From: Microlunatus capsulatus
GTDB lineage: Bacteria > Actinomycetota > Actinomycetes > Propionibacteriales > Propionibacteriaceae
Assembly: GCF_017876495.1 (NCBI RefSeq)
Contig: NZ_JAGIOB010000001.1
Location: 558,001-622,000, forward strand
Length of the DNA: 64,000 nt
Reading direction: 5' to 3'
Under the pieces are notes generated by a model. It did no database searches. It had not been told where the DNA came from and was given only the letters and a program-made list of their open reading frames with translations. A program made the translations under genes and the position numbers. Positions 10,354 through 20,441 of this stretch are shown here, piece by piece. Numbering within the stretch: position 1 is the first letter of the stretch; each line of letters opens with the position of its first letter.

Positions 10354-12591
10354 ATGGCGTTCGATCTCAGCGCAGGACTGACCGGGGAGACCCTGAGCGG
10401 CTTCCACGCCGGTCACGACACCGAGTGCTGGCGGCGGCTCGGCGCGGTCGAGGCCTCGGTGCACGACTCCGAGCGCGGCGAGCTGCACGGCACCCGGTTC
10501 TCGGTCTGGGCGCCCAACGCGCAGACCGTCCGGCTCGTCGGCGACTTCAACGGCTGGAACGGCGACGCCGGCCAGATGCACCTGGTCCCGGGCTCCGGGG
10601 TGTGGGCGCTGTTCGTCGAGGGCGTCGGCACCGGGGCGCTCTACAAGTTCGAGGTGCTCGGCAGCGACGGCGTCTGGCGGCTCAAGGCCGACCCGATGGC
10701 GCGGTTCTGCGAGGCCGCCCCGCACACCGCCTCGATCGTGCACACCAGCAGCTACACCTGGGGCGACGACGAGTGGCTCTGGTACCGCGGTCAGAAGACC
10801 CAGCACACCGAGCAGGTCAGCGTCTACGAGGTGCACCTCGGCTCCTGGCGGCGCGGGCTCACCTACGTCGAGCTCGCCGAGCAGCTGGTCGAGTACGTGA
10901 CCTGGCAGGGCTACACCCACGTCGAGCTGATGCCCGTCGCCGAGCACCCGTACGAGGGCTCGTGGGGCTACCACGTCACCGGCTACTTCGCCCCGGTCTC
11001 GCGCTTCGGCTCCCCCGACGAGTTCCGCTTCCTCGTCGACAGCCTGCACCGCGCCGGCGTCGGCGTCATCGTCGACTGGGTCCCCGGGCACTTCGCCACC
11101 GACCCGTGGGCGCTGCAGCGCTTCGACGGCACCGCGCTCTACGAGCACGAGGACCCGAAGCTGGGCTGGCACCCCGACTGGGGCTCCTACATCTTCAACT
11201 TCGGCCGCAACGAGGTGCAGAGCTTCCTCATCTCCAACGCCTACTACTGGCTGGAGGAGTTCCACATCGACGGCCTGCGGATCGACGCCGTCGCCTCGAT
11301 GCTCTACCTCGACTACTCCCGCGACGCCGGCCAGTGGATCCCCAACAAGTACGGCGGCAACGAGAACCTCGAGGCCGTCTCGCTGCTGCAGCGGGTCAAC
11401 CAGCACAACTACGCGCGCAAGCCCGGGATCATGATGATCGCCGAGGAGTCGACCTCCTGGCCGGGCGTCACCCGCGCCGTCGACGCGGGCGGGCTGGGCT
11501 TCGGCTTCAAGTGGAACATGGGCTGGATGAACGACTCCCTGCGCTACCTCGGCCGGGAGCCCGTCTACCGCCAGCACCACCACCACGAGATGACGTTCGC
11601 GATGGCGTACGCCTACTCCGAGAACTACATCCTGCCGATCAGCCACGACGAGGTCGTGCACGGCAAGGGCTCGATGTTCGAGCGGGCCCCCGAGGACGCG
11701 TGGCGCAAGTTCGGCACCCTGCGCGCCTTCTACTCCTTCATGTGGTCCCACCCCGGCAAGCAGCTGCTGTTCATGGGCACCGAGTTCGGCCAGCGCCGCG
11801 AGTTCTCCGAGCAGCGCAGCCTGGACTGGGAGGAGAGCGCGGCCCCCGGCCACCGGGGCGTGCAGCGCCTGGTCAAGGACCTCAACGCGATCCAGAAGGC
11901 GAACCCGGCGCTGCACGCGCTCGACACCGACCCCGCCGGCTTCTCCTGGATCAGCGCCGACGACCGGGGCGGCAACGTCTTCTCCTACCTGCGCTACGAC
12001 GGCGAGGGCCAGATGATCGCCTGCCTCGCCAACTTCGCGGCCGAGCCGCGGACCGACTACCGGATCGGCCTGCCGGCCGAGGGCGTCTGGGAGGAGATCC
12101 TCAACACCGACTCCGAGGTCTACGACGGCACCGGCCAGTTCGGCAACCTGGGCCGCGTCGTCGCCGGTGCGGTGCCCTCGCACGGCTACCCGGCCTCGGC
12201 GACGGTGACGATCCCGCCGCTCGGTTCGGTCTGGTTCCGCTTCCTGCCGGTCGCGGAGGAGGCGACGCCGGAGGAGGACGCGCGGGTCGAGGCCGGCCAG
12301 CGGGCGGTGGCCAAGCAGGCGTCGCCGCGCTCGCGGACCCGGGCGGTGACCACCACCGCGCCCGAGGCCGGCGCCGACGACGCCTCGGCCGCGCCGAAGC
12401 GGTCGCGCCGCTCGAAGGCGGACGCCAAGCCCTCCCAGCCCGCGGCGACGGCGGGCACGGCCTCGGCCGCCCGCCCCGACGCCAAGAACAAGGCGGCCGT
12501 CGCGTCGCCGTCCTCGGCGGCGGAGACCCCCGTCGAGGACCCGGCCCCGGCCCCGGCGAAGCGCGGGCGCACCCGACGCTCCGCCGGCTGA
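10354..12591 (+). CDS. glgB: 1,4-alpha-glucan branching enzyme
   Basis: 745 aa. Introduces alpha-1,6 branches into the glucan made by GlgE. It has an N-terminal CBM48-like domain (FSVWAPNAQTVRLVGDFNGW) and a GH13 barrel with the nucleophile Asp in GLRIDAVASM (~311), Glu in IAEEST (~363) and the HDEVVHGKGS motif (~430). The catalytic part ends near residue 635 (PPLGSVWFRFLP). The remaining ~110 residues are a low-complexity Ala/Lys/Arg/Pro/Ser tail not expected in GlgB. ATG start with upstream AAGGAG. Third gene of glgE-mak-glgB. Confidence 0.94.
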   Translation: MAFDLSAGLTGETLSGFHAGHDTECWRRLGAVEASVHDSERGELHGTRFSVWAPNAQTVRLVGDFNGWNGDAGQMHLVPGSGVWALFVEGVGTGALYKFEVLGSDGVWRLKADPMARFCEAAPHTASIVHTSSYTWGDDEWLWYRGQKTQHTEQVSVYEVHLGSWRRGLTYVELAEQLVEYVTWQGYTHVELMPVAEHPYEGSWGYHVTGYFAPVSRFGSPDEFRFLVDSLHRAGVGVIVDWVPGHFATDPWALQRFDGTALYEHEDPKLGWHPDWGSYIFNFGRNEVQSFLISNAYYWLEEFHIDGLRIDAVASMLYLDYSRDAGQWIPNKYGGNENLEAVSLLQRVNQHNYARKPGIMMIAEESTSWPGVTRAVDAGGLGFGFKWNMGWMNDSLRYLGREPVYRQHHHHEMTFAMAYAYSENYILPISHDEVVHGKGSMFERAPEDAWRKFGTLRAFYSFMWSHPGKQLLFMGTEFGQRREFSEQRSLDWEESAAPGHRGVQRLVKDLNAIQKANPALHALDTDPAGFSWISADDRGGNVFSYLRYDGEGQMIACLANFAAEPRTDYRIGLPAEGVWEEILNTDSEVYDGTGQFGNLGRVVAGAVPSHGYPASATVTIPPLGSVWFRFLPVAEEATPEEDARVEAGQRAVAKQASPRSRTRAVTTTAPEAGADDASAAPKRSRRSKADAKPSQPAATAGTASAARPDAKNKAAVASPSSAAETPVEDPAPAPAKRGRTRRSAG

Positions 12592-12602
12592 CCGGCGCCG
12601 GG

Positions 12603-13394
12603 GTGCCCGACCTGGGGCTGACCGTCGCCGTCGACGGCGACACCGCCGTCCTGGCCTGGAGCGGCGTCGCCGGCGAGGCGGAGGCGGCCGGGCTGGTCGA
12701 GTCGGTGTCCGCGGCCGCCGCCGCGGCGCTCGGCGGACCCGGGGTGCGACGGCTGCAGGCCGCCGTAGCCGCCGAGGACGGCTGGGGCCGGCGCGCCCTG
12801 CTGCTGGCCGGCTTCCGGCTGGAGGGCGTCCGCCGGCAGGCCCGGCCCGACGGCGAGGGCGGCCACCAGGACGAGTGGTTGTTCGCCCGGCTGGCCGGCG
12901 ACGTCGTCAGCGGCCCCGACGGGTTCTCGGCGGTGATGAGCTCGGCGCTGCCGCGCAAGCGGCTGATCGCCCACGTCCTGCTCCGCGACGTCGAGGGCCG
13001 CGTCATGCTCTGCGAGACCCGGTTCAAGGCCGACTGGGAGCTGCCCGGCGGCATCGTCGAGGCCGGCGAGCCGCCCCGGCTGGGCGCGCTGCGCGAGCTC
13101 CGCGAGGAGCTGGGCGTCGAGTGGCCGGTCGGCCGGCTGCTGGTCGCGGACTGGATGCCGCCCTACCTGGGCTGGGAGGACGCGCTCGAGCTCGTCTACG
13201 ACGGCGGCCTGGTGAGCGAGGACGACCTCGACCGCTTCGTGCTGCAGCCCAGCGAGATCATCCAGGCCCGGCTCTGCACGCTGGAGGAGGCGGCCGCCCT
13301 GGTGACGCCGCTCTCCCACCGCCGCCTGACCCTCGCCGCCGGCCTCGGCCCGGGCGAGACGGCCTACCTCGAGGACGGCCTCCCGCCCCGCTGA
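12603..13394 (+). CDS. GNAT-like/Nudix hydrolase fusion protein
   Basis: A 263-aa protein starting at GTG 12603, 11 bp after glgB. The C-terminal two-thirds is a Nudix domain: the Nudix box runs GGIVEAGE ... REL-REE-LGV (~149-171), so the metal-binding glutamates are intact. The N-terminal ~105 residues, with GWGRRALLLAGFRLEGVRRQ and ending DEWLFARLAGD, look like the end of a GNAT acetyltransferase fold (the G-F-R-x-EG and W-L-F-A-R-L elements), but the acetyl-CoA loop is not convincing. Nudix proteins cleave nucleoside diphosphate derivatives; the substrate is unknown. The location suggests co-transcription with glgB. It converges on an alpha/beta hydrolase. Confidence 0.75.
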   Translation: MPDLGLTVAVDGDTAVLAWSGVAGEAEAAGLVESVSAAAAAALGGPGVRRLQAAVAAEDGWGRRALLLAGFRLEGVRRQARPDGEGGHQDEWLFARLAGDVVSGPDGFSAVMSSALPRKRLIAHVLLRDVEGRVMLCETRFKADWELPGGIVEAGEPPRLGALRELREELGVEWPVGRLLVADWMPPYLGWEDALELVYDGGLVSEDDLDRFVLQPSEIIQARLCTLEEAAALVTPLSHRRLTLAAGLGPGETAYLEDGLPPR

Positions 13395-13402
13395 CAGCAC
13401 CG

Positions 13403-13424
13403 CTCCCTGAGACCGTCGAAGGGC
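13403..13424. repeat. Dispersed intergenic repeat, copy 2
   Basis: CTCCCTGAGACCGTCGAAGG, a variant of the motif at 3891-3913, lies between the convergent Nudix and alpha/beta hydrolase genes. Confidence 0.55.
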
Positions 13425-13445
13425 CGCCCGGCGCCCGTCGAGGCC

Positions 13446-14165
13446 TCAGCCCTCCGCGGGCAACCCGTCGAGCAACCGGGCCAGCGCCTGCGGCCGGGTG
13501 AGCATCGGCCAGTGCCCGGAGTCGAGGTCGACCAGGTCCACCTCGGCGGCGCGGGCCAGCTCCGGGAGGTCGCCGGCGGCGATCCACGCGCGGGCGTCGT
13601 CGGGGCTGAACTCCGGGCAGACCAGCGTCACGGGCACGGCGTAGCGGCCATCGTCACCGAGCCGCAGCTCCGCCCGGGCGACCCCGGCCGGGACCGGCAC
13701 CGCCGCGGCGGCGAACCGGCGGCGGGCGTCCTCGTCGAGGTCGACGGAGTCCGGACCCTCGAAGGCCGTCCAGCCCGGGAAGGGCATGACGTCGTCGACG
13801 ACGGGGAAGAAGTCGGCGTACGCGGTGCCGTCCGCGCCCGGGAAGCCGCCGACGAGCACCACCCGGGCGACGTCGGCCGGCCGGCGGTCGGCGACCAGCC
13901 ACGCGAGCGAGGCCGCGGCGGAGTGGCCGACCACCACCGGGCGCTCGGCCGCGTCGACGGCGGCGACCACCGCGGCCAGCTGGTCGTCGAGCGTGGCGGT
14001 CGTGGCGCCGTCGTCGGCCCCGGGGAGCGGCGGGACGACGGGCCGGTGGCCGAGCCGGGTCAGCTCGGCCGCCACCGCGTCCCAGGCGTCGCCGGTGAGC
14101 CAGAGACCGGCGAGCAGCACGACGTCGCGGCCGGAGGGGGCGGGGGTGCCGGAGGGGGAGGTCAT
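13446..14165 (-). CDS. Alpha/beta hydrolase
   Basis: A 239-aa single-domain alpha/beta hydrolase. Early strands read VVLLAGLWLTGDAWD and the nucleophile elbow is VVVGHSAAAS (Ser ~81). A GHW element (SGHWPMLTRP) near the C-terminus supplies the His. It resembles small esterases annotated as salicylate-esterase-like proteins; the substrate is unknown. The ATG start lies 6 nt after a TAGCGT box (leaderless type). It is divergent from the WYL regulator, which could control it. Confidence 0.78.
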   Translation of the reverse strand: MTSPSGTPAPSGRDVVLLAGLWLTGDAWDAVAAELTRLGHRPVVPPLPGADDGATTATLDDQLAAVVAAVDAAERPVVVGHSAAASLAWLVADRRPADVARVVLVGGFPGADGTAYADFFPVVDDVMPFPGWTAFEGPDSVDLDEDARRRFAAAAVPVPAGVARAELRLGDDGRYAVPVTLVCPEFSPDDARAWIAAGDLPELARAAEVDLVDLDSGHWPMLTRPQALARLLDGLPAEG

Positions 14166-14171
14166 GGCCCG

Positions 14172-14177
14172 ACGCTA
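14172..14177 (-). promoter_or_regulatory. -10 box of the alpha/beta hydrolase gene, leaderless type
   Basis: TAGCGT (minus strand) with a 6-nt spacer (CGGGCC) to the ATG at 14165; no Shine-Dalgarno sequence. Confidence 0.45.
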
Positions 14178-14218
14178 GAGCCCTTCCAGGACGGTCGGCG
14201 TCCTGGTTCACTGACGAC

Positions 14219-15178
14219 GTGATCGTCGACGACGGCAGCCCCACCGCCCGCGCGCTGCGGACCCTCGAGCTGCTGCAGCGCCACCCGGGGCTCACCGCGG
14301 CCGACCTGGCGACCCGGCTGGGGGTCTCCGACCGCGCCGCCCGCCGCTACGTCGCCATCCTGCGCGAGGCCGACATCAGCGTCGACTCCACGCCCGGCCG
14401 CTACGGCGGCTACCGGCTGGGCCGCGGGCTCAAGCTGCCCCCGCTGGTGTTCAGCAGCACCGAGGCGCTGGGGCTGGTGATGGCGGTGCTCGACGGCGAG
14501 CACGCCGCCGCCGACGCGGGCGAGCCGGTGGGTGCGGCGCTGGGCAAGATCATCAGCGCGCTGCCCCCCGACGTCGGCCGGCAGGCCGCGCTGCTGCGCG
14601 AGCACGCGCTGGCGGCCCCGCCGCGGCGCACCGCGCGGCCCGACCCGGACACCACGAGCCGGCTGGTCGAGGCGGTGGCCGACCGCCGGCAGGTGCGGAT
14701 CGGCTACCGGCCGCGGTCCGGCGTCCCGCACACCGTGCAGGTGGAGCCCTGGGCCGTCGTCGTGCGCGGCGGTCTCTGGTACCTGCTGGGCCTGGCCCAC
14801 GGGCCGGACGCGCCCCGGACCTACCGGGTGGACCGCGTCGTCACCCTCGAGGTGCTGACCGCCCGCTGCGTGCCGCCGGCCGACCTGGACGCCGTCGGCT
14901 GGCTGGAGCGGCACCTCGGCACGGGCCGGGCCTTCGCCACCAGCGTCGTGCTCGGGGCGCCGGTGGAGGCCGTCGCGCCCTGGGTGAGCCCCACCATGGG
15001 CGAGCTGGTCGCCGTCGACGCGGAGTCGTGCCGGCTCACCGGCACCACCGACAACCCGGAGATGTACGCCGGGGAGTGGCTGGCGGCCATCCCCTTCCCG
15101 CTCACCGTCGAGGGTGGGCCCGAGCTGCGGGCGGCCGTCGGCGCCCTGGCCGGCCGGCTGGCCGCCGCGCTGGGGTGA
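14219..15178 (+). CDS. HTH and WYL-domain transcriptional regulator
   Basis: A 319-aa DNA-binding protein. Residues ~10-60 form an HTH_11-type winged helix (LELLQRHPGLTAADLATRLG ... RRYVAILREADI). The centre and C-terminus (VRIGYRPRSG, VEPWAVVVRGGLWYLLG, TYRVDRV) form the WYL domain, which senses nucleic acid or small ligands in this family. GTG start at 14219. Its divergent partner at 13446-14165 is the likeliest target. It ends 9 bp from the convergent thioredoxin-fold gene. Confidence 0.87.
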   Translation: MIVDDGSPTARALRTLELLQRHPGLTAADLATRLGVSDRAARRYVAILREADISVDSTPGRYGGYRLGRGLKLPPLVFSSTEALGLVMAVLDGEHAAADAGEPVGAALGKIISALPPDVGRQAALLREHALAAPPRRTARPDPDTTSRLVEAVADRRQVRIGYRPRSGVPHTVQVEPWAVVVRGGLWYLLGLAHGPDAPRTYRVDRVVTLEVLTARCVPPADLDAVGWLERHLGTGRAFATSVVLGAPVEAVAPWVSPTMGELVAVDAESCRLTGTTDNPEMYAGEWLAAIPFPLTVEGGPELRAAVGALAGRLAAALG

Positions 15179-15187
15179 GCCGGGGGC

Positions 15188-16114
15188 TCAGAACAGGGCG
15201 GACATCAGGTCGCGGCGGCCCTTGAGGACCCGCTCGTCGGCGTTGCCGAGGGTCTCGAAGAGCTCCAGCAACCGGACCCGGACGGTGTTGCGCTCGTCCC
15301 CGGCCGTGCGCCGCACCAGGGCGGTCAGCCGCGCGAAGGCCAGCTCGGCCTGGCCGGTCAGCATCTCGACGTCGGCCGCGGCCAGCTGGTCCTCGACCGA
15401 CGACGAGGTCGAGGCGGCGGTCAGCACGGCCTGCGGGTCGAGCCCGGAGGCGCGGGCGAAGAGGCCGGCCTGGGCGCGGCCCGCCTTGGCCTCGGCGTCG
15501 TTCGGGTCGGCCTGCAGCAGCCGGTCGAACTCGGCGACGGCGGTGTCGAAGTCGCCGTTCTCGATGGCCTGGTCGGCGGCGGCGAAGCGCGGGTCGGGAC
15601 CCGCCTCGGCCTCCTCGTCGGGCTCGGCGGGCCCGCCGACGGGGTCGGCACGGCCGACGACGCCGTTGGCCACCGCGGCGGTCAGCAGCTGGTCGAGGTA
15701 GGCCTGCACCTCGGCCTTGGGCAGCACGCCCTGGAACAACGGCGCCACCTGGCCGCCGATCAGCGCGATGACGGTGGGCACGGCCTGCAGCTGGAGGGCC
15801 TGGACGATCCCGGGCGCGGTGTCGACGTCCAGCCGGGCCAGCAGGAACTTGCCCTCGGAGGCGTTGGCGATCTCGGCCAGCGCCGCCGACAGCTGGGCGC
15901 CGGAGGAGACCCGCGGGGAGTACAGCTCGACGACGACCGGGTGCTGGACCGAGCGCCGGATCGTCTCGGCCTCGAAGGTCTGCTCGGTCACCTCGAGCAC
16001 GTAGCTGGCCCCGCCCCGGGGGGACCCGGCCGCGCCCGCGGGCGGCTGCTGGGCCCGCGCGGCGAGCTGGGAGAGGTCGATGGCACCGGCACGGCTGAAG
16101 CTGGACGAACTCAT
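15188..16114 (-). CDS. Thioredoxin-fold TPR protein (YbbN/CnoX-like)
   Basis: About 308 aa. The N-terminal half is a thioredoxin domain (VTEQTFEAETIRRSVQHPVV ... LYSPRVSSGAQL ... LQAVPTVIALIGGQVAPLF). The usual CxxC active site is replaced by Ser-Pro-Arg-Val-Ser, so it is probably not a redox enzyme. The C-terminal half is helical and TPR-like (FAAADQAIENGDFDTAVAEF, then two more repeats). YbbN/CnoX proteins act as chaperone or holdase partners. The start is taken at ATG 16114 (MSSSSFSRAG); ATG at 16123 is an alternative. Divergent from pgm. Confidence 0.82.
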   Translation of the reverse strand: MSSSSFSRAGAIDLSQLAARAQQPPAGAAGSPRGGASYVLEVTEQTFEAETIRRSVQHPVVVELYSPRVSSGAQLSAALAEIANASEGKFLLARLDVDTAPGIVQALQLQAVPTVIALIGGQVAPLFQGVLPKAEVQAYLDQLLTAAVANGVVGRADPVGGPAEPDEEAEAGPDPRFAAADQAIENGDFDTAVAEFDRLLQADPNDAEAKAGRAQAGLFARASGLDPQAVLTAASTSSSVEDQLAAADVEMLTGQAELAFARLTALVRRTAGDERNTVRVRLLELFETLGNADERVLKGRRDLMSALF

Positions 16115-16221
16115 GCGCCCCATCCTGCCGCACGGCTCCCGGGGGCCCGTCGAGGTCTCACCCGTCCCGGCCGCCGGGCCCGCCCCGGACGGCCCACCTC
16201 CCGCGCCGGAGCCCGTTCGGC

Positions 16222-16227
16222 CACAAT
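16222..16227 (+). promoter_or_regulatory. -10 box of pgm, leaderless type
   Basis: CACAAT followed by 7 nt and ATG at 16235. This spacing supports the 16235 start over the in-frame ATG at 16226, which would overlap the box. Confidence 0.4.
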
Positions 16228-16234
16228 GGCGGGC

Positions 16235-17875
<1,641 letters not shown>

Positions 17876-17886
17876 CCCACCGACCC

Positions 17887-17926
17887 GTCAGCGCCGGTGG
17901 TGGCCCCGGCGACCACCGGCGCTGAC
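17887..17926 (+). terminator. Hairpin after pgm
   Basis: The 15-bp perfect arms 17887-17901 and 17912-17926 (GTCAGCGCCGGTGGT and mirror) enclose a 10-nt loop. It begins 11 bp after the pgm stop; no T tract follows. Confidence 0.65.
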
Positions 17927-18018
17927 AACTCAGGGTGGGGTGCGCAACGTGACGCCCGCCACGGCCCGTGCGTACCCCGACCGGAAGATCGGCCCCGGCG
18001 GGGGCGTTGTACCCCTCG

Positions 18019-19128
18019 ATGACCGCCCCGCTGATCGACCTCCCCGCCGCCCCCGCCCCCACCCGGCTCTGGACGCCCAAGCGCGTCCTGGTCACCCGGG
18101 CCGCAGCGGAGCAGCCGCACACCGCCGAGATCCTGCGCCGCTGCGAGGCGGCCGGCGTCGAGGACATCACCCTGCTCACCAACGACCGGCTGACCGGCCT
18201 GCGCGGGGAGACCGAGCGGGAGACCTACGCCCGGGCCAAGACGACGCTGGCCGTCGTCGTGGCCCCGCCGAGCGCGCTCAAGCCGCAGCCCATCCCGCCC
18301 AGCGCGGACTGGCGCATCGACCTGGCCAAGGGCTGCCCGGCGCACTGCCAGTACTGCTACCTGGCCGGCTCACTCAGCGGCCCGCCCGTCACGCGGGTCT
18401 ACGCCAACCTCGACGAGGTGCTCGACGGCGTCCGCACCCACGCCGGGCTCGGCACCGTCACCAGCGGTACCGCCGAGCGCGGGCACGAGGGCACCACCTT
18501 CGAGCTCTCCTGCTACACCGACCCGCTGGGCATCGAGCACGTCACCGGCTCGCTGGCCGAGGCGGTCCGCCGGGTCGGCGCCGGCCGCTACGGCGACGGC
18601 GTCTCCCTGCGCTTCACGACGAAGTTCGACGACGTCGCCGACCTGCTGGCCGTGGACCACCAGCGCCGCACCCGCGTCCGGTTCTCCGTCAACGCCCCCG
18701 AGCTGGCCCGCCGCTTCGACGGCGGGACCTCACCGCTCGCCGGCCGGCTGACGGCGCTGCGCTCGCTGGCCCTGGCCGGCTACCGCGTCGGGCTGACCAT
18801 CGCCCCGGTGATGGCCTACCCGGGCTGGCGCGAGGGCTACGCCGACCTGCTCGACCAGGTGGGCCTGGCCCTGGACGGGGTCCCCGACCTCGACCTGACG
18901 ACCGAGATCATCACCCACCGGTTCACCCCGGCCAGCAAGGACGTCCTGCTCGGCTGGTACCCGCACACCAAGCTCGAGATGGACGAGGACGCCCGCACCC
19001 AGAAGCGCTCCAAGTTCGGCGGCGTCAAGTACGTCTACCCCCGTCAGACCATGGCCGAGATGCGCTCCTGGTTCTCCACCGAGCTGGCTTCCCGGCTGCC
19101 CGGCGCCCCGCTCCTGTACTGGACCTGA
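18019..19128 (+). CDS. splB: Spore photoproduct lyase family radical-SAM protein
   Basis: 369 aa from ATG 18019 (MTAPLIDLPAAP). The [4Fe-4S]/SAM motif KGCPAHCQYCYL places cysteines at 106, 110 and 113. FELSCYTDPLGIEH (Cys 165) matches the position of the conserved H-atom-donor Cys of SPL. The C-terminal family block (YPHTKLEMDE ... KFGGVKYVYP) is also present. SPL reverses the 5-thyminyl-5,6-dihydrothymine lesion formed by UV in dry or spore DNA. In a probable non-endospore-former the role is inferred as UV/desiccation repair. It stands alone between pgm and pit. Confidence 0.85.
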   Translation: MTAPLIDLPAAPAPTRLWTPKRVLVTRAAAEQPHTAEILRRCEAAGVEDITLLTNDRLTGLRGETERETYARAKTTLAVVVAPPSALKPQPIPPSADWRIDLAKGCPAHCQYCYLAGSLSGPPVTRVYANLDEVLDGVRTHAGLGTVTSGTAERGHEGTTFELSCYTDPLGIEHVTGSLAEAVRRVGAGRYGDGVSLRFTTKFDDVADLLAVDHQRRTRVRFSVNAPELARRFDGGTSPLAGRLTALRSLALAGYRVGLTIAPVMAYPGWREGYADLLDQVGLALDGVPDLDLTTEIITHRFTPASKDVLLGWYPHTKLEMDEDARTQKRSKFGGVKYVYPRQTMAEMRSWFSTELASRLPGAPLLYWT

Positions 19129-19234
19129 ACCCCAGGTCGGCGCAGCGCGGCGCCAGATGAACACTTCGTGAACCTCTGCGTCCCGGGGCCGCTCCGGATC
19201 GACGCGCACCCGTGAGAAGGACGACGATCTTCCC

Positions 19235-20431
19235 GTGACCGAACCCCTGTTCATCCTCGCGATCGTGATCGCGACGGCGCTGGTCTTCGACTTCACCAAC
19301 GGCTTCCACGACACCGCGAACGCGATGGCCACCTCCATCGCCACCGGTGCCCTCAAGCCCAAGGTCGCGGTGGCCCTCTCGGCGGTGCTCAACCTCGTCG
19401 GCGCCTTCCTCTCCATCGAGGTGGCGCTGACCGTCAGCAACAAGGTCGTCAACATCCAGGGGTCCGACGGCGCACCCGTCGCGGCCCTGATGGGGACGCC
19501 GATCCTCACCATCGTCTTCGCGGGCCTGGTCGGCGGCATCCTCTGGAACCTGGCGACCTGGCTGCTGGGGCTCCCCTCCTCCTCCTCCCACGCACTCTTC
19601 GGCGGCCTCATCGGCTCCGCCATCGCCGCGCTCGGGCTCTCCGGCGTCAAGTGGGACGGCGTCATCTCCTCGATCGTCATCCCCGCCGTCGCCGCGCCCG
19701 TCGTCGCCGGCCTGGTGGCCGCCGTCGGCACCCGGCTGATCTTCCGGACCGTCGCCAAGGTGCCCGAGGAGCGCCGCGACCGCGCCTTCCGCTGGGGCCA
19801 GATCGGCTCCGCGTCGCTGGTCTCGCTGGCCCACGGCACCAACGACGCCCAGAAGACGATGGGCGTCATCACCCTGGCGCTGATCGCCTACGGCAGCTGG
19901 ACCGACCTCGGCGCCATCCCGTTCTGGGTCAAGGCCGCCTGCGCGCTGGCCATCGCCGCCGGCACCTACATCGGCGGCTGGCGGGTCATCCGCACGCTGG
20001 GCAAGGGCCTGGTCGAGATCAGCTCCCCGCAGGGCATGGCCGCCGAGACCGCCTCCGCGGCGATCATCCTCTCCTCCAGCCACCTCGGCATGGCGCTCTC
20101 GACGACGCACGTCGCCACCGGCTCGATCCTCGGCACCGGCCTCGGCCGCAAGGGCGCGGAGGTCCGCTGGGCCGTCGCCGGCCGGATGGCCGTCGCCTGG
20201 GTCATCACGCTGCCCGCGGCCGCCGTCGTCGGCGCCCTGTGCTGGGGCCTGGCGCACCTGGTCGGCGGCTGGGCGGGCGTCGCGCTCGTCTTCGTCGTCC
20301 TGGTCGCCGCCGCGACGGCGATCTTCCGCCACTCGCGCAAGAACGCCATCGACCACTCCAACGTCAACGCCGACTGGGACGGCGGGCTCGTCCCCGCCGC
20401 CGACCCGGTCCGCCCGACCGTGAACGCCTGA
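19235..20431 (+). CDS. pit: Low-affinity inorganic phosphate transporter, Pit family
   Basis: A 398-aa inner-membrane protein with about ten hydrophobic segments. Both Pit signature repeats are seen: DFTNGFHDTANAMATSIATG near the N-terminus and LAHGTNDAQKTMGVITL in the second half; GLPSSSSHALFGG and SSSHLGMALSTTHVATGSI are the inverted-repeat loops. It imports phosphate as metal-phosphate driven by the proton gradient. GTG start at 19235 preceded by GAGAAGGACGA. Two small genes follow within 12 bp, suggesting one operon. Confidence 0.93.
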   Translation: MTEPLFILAIVIATALVFDFTNGFHDTANAMATSIATGALKPKVAVALSAVLNLVGAFLSIEVALTVSNKVVNIQGSDGAPVAALMGTPILTIVFAGLVGGILWNLATWLLGLPSSSSHALFGGLIGSAIAALGLSGVKWDGVISSIVIPAVAAPVVAGLVAAVGTRLIFRTVAKVPEERRDRAFRWGQIGSASLVSLAHGTNDAQKTMGVITLALIAYGSWTDLGAIPFWVKAACALAIAAGTYIGGWRVIRTLGKGLVEISSPQGMAAETASAAIILSSSHLGMALSTTHVATGSILGTGLGRKGAEVRWAVAGRMAVAWVITLPAAAVVGALCWGLAHLVGGWAGVALVFVVLVAAATAIFRHSRKNAIDHSNVNADWDGGLVPAADPVRPTVNA

Positions 20432-20441
20432 GGAGCCCGAC

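Noticed and set aside
13654-14295. Minus-strand open frame covering the WYL/hydrolase divergent region
   Set aside because: It runs over both real starts in another frame and codes repetitive Arg/Gly sequence with no domain.
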